Shown: positions 1 through 5,883, numbered from the stretch's first letter. The stretch: 6,632 bases of DNA from Bacillota bacterium (GCA_022717655.1 JAIIAN010000167.1:1-6632); one strand, 5' to 3'. The notes: a model not told the origin generated them from the sequence alone. A program made the numbers and translations.

Positions 1-11
1 GGAATAAGAAC

Positions 12-296
12 ATGATTATTACAGGAATGGACCACTTTCAGAGTGTGTGCAAGAAAAAAATGGTGGAGTGGTATAACAAAAAAGGCATGGCAGATACTCC
101 ATTGACGCCACATATCGACTTGTCAAATGTATTCGTTGTATGGTCGTGTAAAACTTTACAGAATTATAAATGCTTAGTATCGACTACGGTCAGTGGGGAT
201 GGCATCTATGCAAAGTATACTTATAACGGAGACAAACAGGAAATGTATGAAGATGTTTATAAAAAACTGACTAATACAAAGCATACAGAAGAATAG
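12..296 (+). CDS. DUF6275-like small phage protein
   Basis: A 94-residue protein of unknown function. It resembles the DUF6275 family of small phage and prophage proteins by its central VVWSCKTLQNYK stretch (about residues 42-53), followed by a TTVSGDGIYAKYTYNGDKQEMY segment (in pieces: TTVSGDG, then YTYNGDKQEMY). The N-terminus is charged and helical, the C-terminus polar. There is no signal peptide or membrane segment, so it is probably cytoplasmic. The window begins only 11 bases upstream; GGAA at positions 1-4 may be part of its ribosome binding site, which makes ATG 12 plausible. The stop codon overlaps the AGGAGG of the next gene, so the two are translated from one message. The family match is from memory of its conserved words, and no biochemical role is known to me. 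Confidence 0.72.
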   Translation: MIITGMDHFQSVCKKKMVEWYNKKGMADTPLTPHIDLSNVFVVWSCKTLQNYKCLVSTTVSGDGIYAKYTYNGDKQEMYEDVYKKLTNTKHTEE

Positions 297-309
297 GAGG
301 AAAAAGACT

Positions 310-621
310 ATGAAAAAATTATTCATTTCTCAGCCGATGAGAGGAAAATCTGATGCAGATATTTTAGCAGAACGCAGAAGAGCTATTGAGAGTGCAAAAG
401 AGAAACTAGGAGAACCAGTAGAGGTTATTGATTCTTTCTTTCAGGAGTCTCCGGCGGATGCAAAGCCGCTTTGGTTTCTAGGAAAATCTTTGGAACTTCT
501 ATCAGGTGCAGACATTGCCTATTTTGTAAAAGGCTGGCAGACTGCTAGAGGATGTAGGATTGAAAATACATGTGCTATTGAGTACGGTATTCCTGTTATT
601 GAAGATTACACAGTAGAGTAG
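310..621 (+). CDS. DUF4406-like protein (nucleoside 2-deoxyribosyltransferase-type fold)
   Basis: A 103-residue protein beginning MKKLFISQPMRGK, the typical opening of DUF4406 proteins, which are distant relatives of nucleoside 2-deoxyribosyltransferases. After a first strand and the SQPMRGK loop comes an amphipathic helix (ILAERRRAIESAKEKL), a second strand leading to VIDSFF, then LGKSLELLSGADIAYFVKGW (in two parts: LGKSLELLSGAD and IAYFVKGW). The C-terminal GCRIENTCAIEYGIPVIE carries the conserved Glu-rich helix before the last strand. The fold suggests nucleotide or nucleotide-sugar binding, but activity is unproven; phages often carry these in accessory positions. AGGAGG at 295-300 lies 9 bases before ATG 310, which settles the start. 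It is co-transcribed with the gene before it. Confidence 0.82.
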   Translation: MKKLFISQPMRGKSDADILAERRRAIESAKEKLGEPVEVIDSFFQESPADAKPLWFLGKSLELLSGADIAYFVKGWQTARGCRIENTCAIEYGIPVIEDYTVE

Positions 622-631
622 AAATGCTGAT

Positions 632-856
632 GTGAATTTTATGAAGAATAGACAAAGATACATAGTAACTCCTGATGCGGATCGGATTGCACCAGACTGG
701 TTAGCGGTTCGGATTAATTACGACACAGTGAACTTTATTTATCAAGTAATGGATGGAGCAGTGCAATTGAAAGGAGTGAGAATCGGGCATGAAATCGCAA
801 GAATTGGCGACGTTGTGGTACTTAAAACTGGTAAGCTACACATAGAAAGGCGGTGA
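632..856 (+). CDS. small hypothetical phage protein
   Basis: A 74-residue protein I cannot name. The first possible start is GTG 632 (M-N-F-M), with an in-frame ATG at 641; neither has a strong ribosome binding site, so the start is uncertain by three residues. The sequence contains APDWLAVRIN (about residues 20-29) and ends in a beta-rich GHEIARIGDVVVLKTGKLHI. The pattern of APDW followed later by G-D, a hydrophobic run and G-x-L loosely recalls small phage proteins with a GDYII...G motif; that resemblance is weak. No membrane segment is evident. It follows the DUF4406-like gene by 10 bases and is the last gene before a hairpin-bearing gap, so it probably ends the accessory block. Confidence 0.6.
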   Translation: MNFMKNRQRYIVTPDADRIAPDWLAVRINYDTVNFIYQVMDGAVQLKGVRIGHEIARIGDVVVLKTGKLHIERR

Positions 857-872
857 TTCGTTTATCTCCCTT

Positions 873-901
873 TGAGGTGCGGGGTGAAGCACCTTATTTT
901 T
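873..901 (+). terminator. terminator-like hairpin before the scaffold gene
   Basis: An 8-pair stem (TGAGGTGC at 873-880 against GCACCTTA at 889-896, with one G-T pair) encloses the 8-base loop GGGGTGAA and is followed by five T residues (897-901). It lies just after the last small gene and about 100 bases before the scaffold gene. It could be a weak intrinsic terminator or attenuator separating the small genes from the structural operon, or an RNA-processing or stability hairpin. The T-run is short, so readthrough is likely. Confidence 0.5.
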
Positions 902-938
902 ATGTCCAAACGCAACAAGACTTAAAAAGGTGTGCGGG

Positions 939-977
939 CGGTGACACCGATGACAATGGATAATAGAGTGACACTCT
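939..977. promoter_or_regulatory. twin GTGACAC-centred palindromes in the scaffold leader
   Basis: Two perfect odd-length palindromes share the core GTGACAC: CGGTGACACCG at 939-949 (centre 944) and AGAGTGACACTCT at 965-977 (centre 971). The centres are 27 bases apart, and the second ends 7 bases before the scaffold's GGAGG at 984-988. Together with the upstream hairpin they account for most of the roughly 140-base gap at 857-996. They could be paired protein-binding sites or small RNA hairpins controlling scaffold and capsid expression. No promoter hexamers are convincing here. The repeats are seen directly; the function is inferred. Confidence 0.35.
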
Positions 978-996
978 TAAAATGGAGGAATAGAAA

Positions 997-1614
997 ATGT
1001 TTAAAATGAATTTGCAGTTTTTTGCAGAGCCAGCTCCTGCTCCGGAAGTTCCTGATACAAATACATCAAACAGCAATTCACAGCCAGAGCCGTCTGCGAT
1101 TGATTACGAAAAAATACAGCAGATGTTGGAGGGAACACTGGCAGCAAAAGAGGATACTGCGTTGAAAGCATATTTCAAGCAGCAGGGATTATCTCAGCAA
1201 GAGGTGGAGCAGGCAATTGCGACATTTAAGGAACAGAAAGCAGCAAATCAGCCGGACGTGGCAGGGATGCAGAACAATTTGCTGGCAGCTCAACAGGAAG
1301 CACAGAACGCAAAAATTGAGTCTGCTGCAACGATTGCAGCTGTAGCACTCGGAATTGATGCAAAAACAATCCCTTACGTTCTGAAAATGGCTGATTTAGG
1401 TCAGGTCATGGGGAAAGATGGAAAAATCAATGATGAGGCTATGACGCAGGCACTTAACAAAGTGCTCGAAGATGTGCCAGGCTTAAAGCCGGCGCAGAAC
1501 TCACAGCGAGGATTTACACAAATCGGTACCGGTGGAAATCCAGCGCAGAACCCGCAAAACTCAGCGCAGAGTAAGCCGACAGTGGCGTCAAAACGCTGGA
1601 ATAGATGGAATTAA
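997..1614 (+). CDS. phage scaffolding protein
   Basis: A 205-residue internal scaffold that would guide assembly of the major capsid protein into a procapsid and then leave or be degraded. The opening MFKMNLQFFAE is the characteristic N-terminus of these Firmicutes phage scaffolds. A Pro/Ser/Asn-rich linker (about residues 11-35) is followed by a long Ala/Gln/Glu-rich helical region (about 36-115) suited to coiled-coil contacts, a compact segment with DAKTIPYVLKMAD (about 121-133), a Gly/Asn/Gln-rich tail, and a C-terminal basic-aromatic KRWNRWN like the capsid-contacting tails of relatives. GGAGG at 984-988 lies 8 bases before ATG 997; a second in-frame ATG is at 1006. It sits directly upstream of the capsid gene, the usual scaffold position. 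Confidence 0.88.
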   Translation: MFKMNLQFFAEPAPAPEVPDTNTSNSNSQPEPSAIDYEKIQQMLEGTLAAKEDTALKAYFKQQGLSQQEVEQAIATFKEQKAANQPDVAGMQNNLLAAQQEAQNAKIESAATIAAVALGIDAKTIPYVLKMADLGQVMGKDGKINDEAMTQALNKVLEDVPGLKPAQNSQRGFTQIGTGGNPAQNPQNSAQSKPTVASKRWNRWN

Positions 1615-1628
1615 GAGAGGTATAAAAA

Positions 1629-2591
1629 ATGGCATTAAATTACGCAGAACAGTGGAATCCGCAGTTACTTGAAATTTTGATTCAGGGAACATTAACATCT
1701 CCGTTTGTTACAGACAATGTAAGATGGGTCGGAGCTAAGACATTTCATTTTACTCAGATGAGTACAACTGGTTACAAAAATCACAAAAGAACAGGTGGTT
1801 GGAACAAAGGTAGTTATGTACAGACAGATGTACCGTTCACAGTGACTCATGACAGAGATATTTCATTTCTTGTCGACAAGGCAGATGTAGATGAAACTAA
1901 CGAAACTGCTTCAATTTTCAATATTTCTGAAACATTTGAAAAGACACAGGTAGTGCCGGAAACAGATGCTTTATTCTATTCAAAAGTAGCACAGGTGGCA
2001 CAGAAAACAGACGGATATCATTCCTCAACGGCTGCTGCAACATATACAAAAGCTAAAGTGTTCGGCATGTTAAAAGATATCTTAGCAAAAGGCAAATTAA
2101 GACGTTACAGAGCGAGAGGCTCACTTATCATGTATGTAACGACTGCAATCATGGATGCACTGGAACAGTCCACAGAGTTCACCCGAAAAATTGAACTGAC
2201 TCAGATTGCAGAAGGTGGTATCGGAATTGAAACAAGAGTAACCGATATCGACGGTGTGCCGGTAATGGAAGTAATTGACGATGAACGTTTTTATGATGCA
2301 TTTAACTGGGAGCCGGAAGCAGGTGGATTTGAACCAAAGAAAAAATCTTCCTCTCCTGCTACAGTTGGTGCGCATAAAATCAATGTCTTAGTCGCTTGCT
2401 TAGAAACATGCAAGACTGTGCCGAAGATTTCAAGTATTTACTTTTTCAATCCGGGAAGCCATACCGAAGGAGATGGATACCTGTATCAGAATCGTTCTCT
2501 GTCCGATACATTTGTATTCCCGAACGGAAAAGATGGCAAGGTAGACAGTGTATATGTAGATACAGATACAGTAGAATACGCAGGAGAATAA
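1629..2591 (+). CDS. major capsid protein (HK97-fold)
   Basis: A 320-residue protein taken to be the major head subunit. Support is its length, its place immediately after the scaffold and before the connector genes, and its similarity in style to capsid proteins of A118/TP901-1-like phages. Recognisable stretches are the N-terminal NYAEQWNPQLLEILIQGTLTS, a central FLVDKADVDETN (about residues 79-90) entering the long spine helix region, and the C-terminal beta-rich part with YLYQNRSLSDTFVFPNG. A Lys/Ser loop (PKKKSSSP, about residues 237-244) interrupts the C-terminal half. No N-terminal prohead-protease region is visible, consistent with a separate scaffold. AGAGAGG at 1614-1620 is 8 bases before ATG 1629. 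The HK97 fold is inferred from family, not shown by a single motif. Confidence 0.88.
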   Translation: MALNYAEQWNPQLLEILIQGTLTSPFVTDNVRWVGAKTFHFTQMSTTGYKNHKRTGGWNKGSYVQTDVPFTVTHDRDISFLVDKADVDETNETASIFNISETFEKTQVVPETDALFYSKVAQVAQKTDGYHSSTAAATYTKAKVFGMLKDILAKGKLRRYRARGSLIMYVTTAIMDALEQSTEFTRKIELTQIAEGGIGIETRVTDIDGVPVMEVIDDERFYDAFNWEPEAGGFEPKKKSSSPATVGAHKINVLVACLETCKTVPKISSIYFFNPGSHTEGDGYLYQNRSLSDTFVFPNGKDGKVDSVYVDTDTVEYAGE

Positions 2592-2592
2592 G

Positions 2593-2979
2593 ATGGCTTA
2601 TAAAAGTTACGTCTCAGAAGCGTACTATACAGATTACTATGAAGGAAGTGTGATGCCGGAGGGCAGTGCAGAGAAAGCATTGTTGCAGGCATCACGACAT
2701 ATTGATTCCCTGACTTATAACAGAATTGTAAGTCGGGGATTTTCTAATCTTACTGAGTTCCAACAGGAGATTATTAAAGAAGTAGTCTGTAAACAGGCAG
2801 AATTTGAGTATGAAAATGCAGATATGATTGAAAGTGTGCTGTCTGGATACAGTATCAACGGTGTCTCTGTGCAGTTTGGAGCATCATGGAATGTATTTAC
2901 AGATAAAGGTGTTGCAATGCGTAAAGATGTGTACTCAATGTTATGTCAGACAGGTTTATGCTGTAGACTTGCGAGGTGA
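2593..2979 (+). CDS. head-tail connector (adaptor) protein
   Basis: A 128-residue protein with the expected length and helical make-up of gp6/gp15-type head-tail adaptors, which form a ring below the portal and begin the neck. It starts with MAYKSYVSEAYYTDYY, followed by an alanine-rich helix (EKALLQASRHIDSLTY, about residues 27-42), a long second helix (EFQQEIIKEVVCKQAEFEYE) and a Gly-Ser-Val loop (SGYSINGVSVQFG), a layout seen in this class. The Cys-rich end (LCQTGLCCRLAR) is common in clostridial versions. The start codon lies one base after the capsid stop, with AGGAG at 2582-2586 inside the capsid gene. Position and fold pattern carry this call more than any catalytic motif. Confidence 0.8.
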   Translation: MAYKSYVSEAYYTDYYEGSVMPEGSAEKALLQASRHIDSLTYNRIVSRGFSNLTEFQQEIIKEVVCKQAEFEYENADMIESVLSGYSINGVSVQFGASWNVFTDKGVAMRKDVYSMLCQTGLCCRLAR

Positions 2980-2983
2980 TTGA

Positions 2984-3322
2984 ATGAAATATCCTTGTTT
3001 AGTTCCAAAACGGTTGTGCACGATTGATATTGTACTTAAGTTTGAACGAGAGGGCTTGAATGAGTATGGAGAACCGCTTGAGGCAGTCGAATTTGTCGGA
3101 AAATGCAACTATCAGGATAAAGCGAAAACAGTGCTTACAGCAGAGAAAAAGCTGATAGAAATTACTGGAACGGCATTATTTTCGGGTGATATCTGTCCTG
3201 CGCTTGCGGTTATTTCCGGAGGAGAGGCTGAAATCTTTGGAATAAGTCGTAGAATTATCGAGGGCAGAAAAGCGAGGAATCCCGATGGCACAGTCAATTA
3301 TACGGAGGTGCTTTTAGAATGA
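2984..3322 (+). CDS. Minor_capsid_1-like head closure protein
   Basis: A 112-residue neck protein of the Minor_capsid_1 type, expected to form the head-closure (stopper) ring that retains DNA and joins the adaptor to the tail. The N-terminal MKYPCLVPKRLC, the central CNYQDKAKTVLTAEKKLIEI (about residues 41-60), and GTALFSGDI followed by GGEAEIFGISRRI and KARNPDGTVNYTEV are the words I associate with this family in Clostridia prophages. The protein is small and mostly beta. GAGGTGAT at 2973-2980 overlaps the stop of the previous gene and sits just before ATG 2984. Its last four bases overlap the next gene (ATGA). Confidence 0.82.
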   Translation: MKYPCLVPKRLCTIDIVLKFEREGLNEYGEPLEAVEFVGKCNYQDKAKTVLTAEKKLIEITGTALFSGDICPALAVISGGEAEIFGISRRIIEGRKARNPDGTVNYTEVLLE

Positions 3323-3702
3323 TTCGAGTTAATTCAAATGTGAGATTGAATTTTCCGACAATAAGAAAATTATCAGATGCGCAAGTTACCGCATTAGAGC
3401 AGACAGCAGAGGCATTACATACCGAAGTGGTGCAGGCACAAGTATTTCCGTTTAATAGCGGTAACTTACAGAATGAAAGCACGGCTGTAGACTACTCACA
3501 GAGTAAAAATGGCAAGGTGACAATCGTATCAACAACACCTTATGCACGGCGGTTGTACTTCCATCCAGAATATCATTTCAAAACCTCTGAAAACCCCCAC
3601 GCAAGGGGCGACTGGTACGAAGATTGGTTGCCGAATGGCTCAAAAAGTCAGTTTGCAATCGAAGCATATAAAAAGCTGTACAGGAGGTTAAGTGGAGTAT
3701 GA
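3319..3702 (+). CDS. Minor_capsid_2-like neck / tail completion protein
   Basis: A 127-residue protein matching the Minor_capsid_2 style of neck proteins (HK97 gp10-like function is inferred). A helix with LSDAQVTALEQTAEALHTEV (about residues 18-37) is followed by FPFNSGNLQNESTAV, the conserved 'SGNLQNS'-type segment of this class, then VSTTPYARRLYFHPEYHF, where tail-completion proteins typically carry a YARRLYY-like motif. The end is GDWYEDWL...FAIEAYKKLYRRLSG, a C-terminal amphipathic helix. The start ATG 3319 overlaps the preceding stop as ATGA and has GGAGGTG at 3304-3310, eight bases upstream. The last four bases again overlap the next gene. Confidence 0.82.
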   Translation: MIRVNSNVRLNFPTIRKLSDAQVTALEQTAEALHTEVVQAQVFPFNSGNLQNESTAVDYSQSKNGKVTIVSTTPYARRLYFHPEYHFKTSENPHARGDWYEDWLPNGSKSQFAIEAYKKLYRRLSGV

Positions 3703-4094
3703 TGCTAGCGGATGTGAGGGACTTTGTAGAGTCCCTAAAACTGGCAGATTATGTCTATATGAGTAAAATGCCAGACAAAAAAGAGCGGTCATTTGGTGTA
3801 TACAATAGTAAACATCAAAACGAATATCATACTGCTCTGGGTGGTGTCTCTTGCGAGGGATATGGCGAAAAATACGTCACAATTCTGGTACACTGGAATA
3901 AATCTCCACGTGACTCTGAAAAGTCTGCTACAGCGTTATTTGAAGCTATCAGAGCAGTAAGAAATGTAAAAATAAACGAAGAAACAATTAATTTTATTCA
4001 GCCACTTTATGATTTACAGGACATTGGCACAGATGAAGCTGGTATCTATGAGTATGTCATCGAAGTGGCTGTAATTTATCGGAAAGGAAAATAA
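3699..4094 (+). CDS. Minor_capsid_3-like tail terminator protein
   Basis: A 131-residue protein at the usual place of the tail terminator, the ring that caps the finished tail tube and docks it to the head. It looks like a Minor_capsid_3 protein: N-terminal helix (DVRDFVESLKLADYVYMSKMP), KERSFGVYN, then YVTILVHWNKSPRDSEKSA leading into a helix and the C-terminal QPLYDLQDIGTDEAGIYEYV followed by IEVAVIYRKGK. The mixed alpha/beta pattern with a terminal strand that returns a phage-wide 'Y.Y.I...V.Y' signature fits. Two adjacent start codons occur, ATG 3699 and ATG 3702; AGGAGGT at 3682-3688 favours 3699, which overlaps the preceding stop by four bases. Confidence 0.8.
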   Translation: MMLADVRDFVESLKLADYVYMSKMPDKKERSFGVYNSKHQNEYHTALGGVSCEGYGEKYVTILVHWNKSPRDSEKSATALFEAIRAVRNVKINEETINFIQPLYDLQDIGTDEAGIYEYVIEVAVIYRKGK

Positions 4095-4096
4095 GC

Positions 4097-4567
4097 ATGG
4101 CAGGAAAAACAAATGTATTTCCAGTTTTAGACAATAAATTTAAAGTCGGAGCAGAAAAAGGTACTGCATCAACAATCGCAGATATGGAAAGTTTTTCAGT
4201 TTCAATTTCAAATGGAGTTGAAACTTGGACCCCGATGGATACAGAAGGCTGGCAGAGAGCGTTAATGACTTCAAAAGCAATTACAATCAGTTTAAACGGC
4301 AAGCGTAACATTGGAGACACCGGCAATGATTTTGTTGCAGGAAAGCTATATAAAAATGGACATGATGCAGAAGGGTATTTTGAATGGGAGTTTCCTGATG
4401 GAACAAAAGTATCATGGGATGCAGCAGTATTTGATATCAAAAACTGCGGTGGTGGAGATTCTACAAATGTAGCAGCGTTAGAATTTGATGTAATTAGCAA
4501 TGGAAAGCCGACGGTAGTAGCTGGCAGCACACCAATGTCAGCAGATGTAAATAAAGCTGTAAAATAA
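4097..4567 (+). CDS. major tail tube protein (TP901-1-like)
   Basis: A 156-residue protein expected to polymerise into the tail tube of a long non-contractile tail. It begins MAGKTNVFPVLDNKFKVG, then SFSVSISNGVETWTPMDTEGW (in pieces: SFSVSISNGVETW and TPMDTEGWQRAL), TSKAITISLNGKRNIGDTGND (about residues 58-78) and a C-terminal EFDVISNGKPTV, all typical of the beta-sandwich tube proteins in Firmicutes siphophages. AAAGGA at 4083-4088 precedes ATG 4097 across the stop codon of the terminator gene. It has no C-terminal Ig-like extension; the protein ends soon after the tube domain, so this is a short form. Confidence 0.86.
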   Translation: MAGKTNVFPVLDNKFKVGAEKGTASTIADMESFSVSISNGVETWTPMDTEGWQRALMTSKAITISLNGKRNIGDTGNDFVAGKLYKNGHDAEGYFEWEFPDGTKVSWDAAVFDIKNCGGGDSTNVAALEFDVISNGKPTVVAGSTPMSADVNKAVK

Positions 4568-4579
4568 AGGAGTTAGAGC

Positions 4580-4885
4580 ATGGCAAAAATTGTAGATATC
4601 AGTGAAAAATTATCTTTTGATGAGAATCCGATCTTAAAAATTGGAGATTTAGAAGTAGAAGTAAACTCTGATGCTGAGACAATGCTGAAACTGATGGGAA
4701 CATTAGATAAAGGTGAGAATATGTCAGCAGTAAAAGAGGCGATGGAACTTCTTTTTGAAAAAGGAGCAGTAGAAAAAATTTGCAGCTTAAAGGATAAAAA
4801 AGGCAAGAAACTTTCTGCAAGTTCTCTTTCTAAGATTGTAGAAACTGCAATCGAGCTTGTTGTAGGAAATAACGAGGGAGAGTAG
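4580..4885 (+). CDS. tail assembly chaperone, first frame (G-type)
   Basis: A 101-residue acidic, lysine-rich, mostly helical protein located between the major tail protein and a Gp15-like frame, where the lambda G-type tail chaperone is found. It has a short beta start (VDISEKLSF...ILKIGDLEVEV), a helix around AETMLKLMGTLDKGENMSAVKEAMELLF and a C-terminal helix SLSKIVETAIELVVG. In such phages the G protein coats the tape measure protein and recruits tube subunits. AAAGGAG at 4566-4572 gives a strong start at ATG 4580. Its last codons are GGA-GAG-TAG; the GAGAG directly before the stop is the likely slip site that joins it to the downstream frame. Confidence 0.8.
   Translation: MAKIVDISEKLSFDENPILKIGDLEVEVNSDAETMLKLMGTLDKGENMSAVKEAMELLFEKGAVEKICSLKDKKGKKLSASSLSKIVETAIELVVGNNEGE
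4878..4885 (+). promoter_or_regulatory. probable -2 programmed ribosomal frameshift site
   Basis: GAGAG occupies 4878-4882, followed by TAG (4883-4885). The last sense codon of the first frame is GAG 4880-4882. Slipping back two bases places the same tRNA on GAG 4878-4880 with perfect pairing, and decoding continues AGT-AGT-GAC-CCG-TGC-TAT into the Gp15-like frame. The allowed window is narrow (4866-4885) because the second frame has TAG at 4863-4865. I checked the codons in it for -2 and +1 re-pairing and only this one is cognate; a -1 shift would enter the wrong frame. The UAG in the A site would act as the pause. A -2 shift is known for the phage Mu tail chaperone genes. Confidence 0.6.
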
Positions 4886-5234
4886 TGACCCGTGCTATGA
4901 TTTGATTGACGATTTTGACTTGATTGTATCGTCATTTCAGAGCGAGTACGGGATAAGACTTTCACAAGAGCTTCCAGCAGGAATGAAGTGGGATGAATTT
5001 CGAGACTTGCTGGTTGGGCTTGGACCAGATACGGCACTTGGTAGAATTGTATCTATTCGTGCAGAGGATAGAAAAGAAATGCTTGAACAATTTACTTCGG
5101 AGCAACTGAGAATCAGAAACGAGTGGCGGAGCAAATGGGCAAAACAAATGGCTAAAACGAATCAGAAGCAGATGGATGCAGAGTTAGAAGCAATCAGACA
5201 GGGATTCTTGCAAATGGCAGGGATAAAAGAATAG
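4881..5234 (+). CDS. Gp15-like tail assembly chaperone, second frame (T part of GT)
   Basis: A 117-residue segment that matches the Gp15 family of Firmicutes siphophages: CYDLIDDFDLIVSSFQSEYG, MKWDEFRDLLVGLGPDTALG, RIVSIRAEDRKEMLEQFTSE and QLRIRNEWRSKWAKQM, then a helical tail. It has no ATG or GTG with a ribosome binding site: the earliest ATG is 4983, inside conserved sequence, and TTG 4902 cuts off the conserved DPCYD start. It is therefore best read as the C-terminal part of a GT fusion of about 218 residues made by the -2 shift near 4880; position 4881 is the first codon after the shift. Its role with the G protein would be tape-measure folding and tube assembly. If translated alone, TTG 4902 gives 110 residues. 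Confidence 0.82.
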   Translation, partial: SSDPCYDLIDDFDLIVSSFQSEYGIRLSQELPAGMKWDEFRDLLVGLGPDTALGRIVSIRAEDRKEMLEQFTSEQLRIRNEWRSKWAKQMAKTNQKQMDAELEAIRQGFLQMAGIKE

Positions 5235-5283
5235 ACTTGAAACAGGGGCACTGAATAGCAATGTCATTTAGTTAAGGTGCTTT

Positions 5284-5320
5284 CCAGTGGTTTCATCATT
5301 ATGAAGCCACTGGTTTTTTT
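5284..5320 (+). terminator. strong rho-independent terminator after the chaperone
   Basis: A 13-pair stem, 5284-5296 (CCAGTGGTTTCAT) against 5301-5313 (ATGAAGCCACTGG), with one T-G pair and the loop CATT, is followed by seven T residues (5314-5320). On the plus strand this is a textbook intrinsic terminator. On the minus strand the hairpin is not followed by a T-run, so it would serve the converging gene poorly. A terminator here ends the late operon before any tape measure gene, which is unusual in this module order. Confidence 0.88.
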
Positions 5321-5340
5321 GTTGTCAAATTTAAAAATTA

Positions 5341-5883
5341 TTACATATCAAATATACCTGAACTCATAATACTAAAGTTCATCTCAGTTCCTGTTATCTC
5401 TCTTCCCATATATCCCTCAATAAAATCAAAGTATCCATCTGAGCCTGAACGTTTTTCCCATGTATCAATGGATTCCTTGATCCTTAACAGGCACATTACC
5501 GGAAATTTATAGTATTCTTTCACCTGTTCCTGTGACAGCATATCCACATGGAACTGTTCTTTTAACAGTTCCATTATCTCATGATTCGTATAAGGGTCAA
5601 ATGCCATAAGCAATGCCCTTTCAAGCATTTCATTTTCTCTATTTCTAAACTTTCCTGTATCATATTCTTCACCACTGTAATTCACTTTTACATCAAATAA
5701 CGCCAGGGCAATAGCCTCCCTTAGTCTACGGCTGTTGGCCCCTGGGAATTCGCGGTGTATTTTTAACACATTTCCCTCCATTGGCAACAGCAGCATGGCG
5801 TATGTTTCTTCTTCACCCTTTCGGATCTTTCCAAATTCCCTCTCCATCTGTGAATAGATTTTTTCAAACTGGTATAACTGCAT
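5341..5883 (-). CDS. hypothetical protein, 180 residues, unrecognised
   Basis: I do not recognise this gene. The protein is hydrophilic and probably mainly helical, starting MQLYQFEKIYSQMEREFGKI, with EEETYAMLLLPMEGN, HREFPGANSRRLREAIALAL, a long acidic-basic middle (ENEMLERALLMAFDPYTNHE, EIMELLKEQFHVDMLSQEQV) and a C-terminal DGYFDFIEGYMGREI. There is no membrane span, signal peptide or DNA-binding motif that I can point to. The ATG at 5881-5883 (reverse strand) has only a weak GAGGG upstream. It converges on the phage operon and diverges from the transposase across 108 bases, so it may be IS cargo, a separate prophage gene (moron), or part of a rearranged flank. It keeps a full open frame without visible damage. 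Confidence 0.65.
   Translation of the reverse strand: MQLYQFEKIYSQMEREFGKIRKGEEETYAMLLLPMEGNVLKIHREFPGANSRRLREAIALALFDVKVNYSGEEYDTGKFRNRENEMLERALLMAFDPYTNHEIMELLKEQFHVDMLSQEQVKEYYKFPVMCLLRIKESIDTWEKRSGSDGYFDFIEGYMGREITGTEMNFSIMSSGIFDM

Noticed and set aside
2396..2653. Plus-strand 85-codon frame across the capsid/connector junction
   Set aside because: It overlaps the end of the capsid gene in another frame, is rich in Arg from out-of-frame codons, and has no plausible start signal.
4057..4530. Minus-strand open frame of 157 codons opposite the major tail gene
   Set aside because: It lies wholly antisense to a well-supported tail tube gene with a good ribosome binding site; the translation is low-complexity (Ser/Pro/Phe-rich), typical of an antisense shadow.
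4794..4801. A-run in the first chaperone frame as the slippery site
   Set aside because: The second frame has a stop at 4863-4865, so any shift upstream of it could not yield the GT fusion.
4902..4904. TTG 4902 as an independent start for the Gp15-like protein
   Set aside because: The nearest purine-rich stretch (4875-4882) is about 20 bases away, too far for a normal ribosome binding site, and starting here drops the conserved-looking DPCYD residues. Frameshifting explains the data better.
4573..5037. Minus-strand open frame of 154 codons opposite the tail chaperone
   Set aside because: It is antisense to both chaperone frames, Ser/Phe-rich, and without a recognisable ribosome binding site or family pattern.
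5245..5283. GGGGCAC...GGTGC inverted repeat after the chaperone as a separate hairpin
   Set aside because: Only about four Watson-Crick pairs with a loop of over 25 bases; the terminator at 5284-5320 is far stronger.
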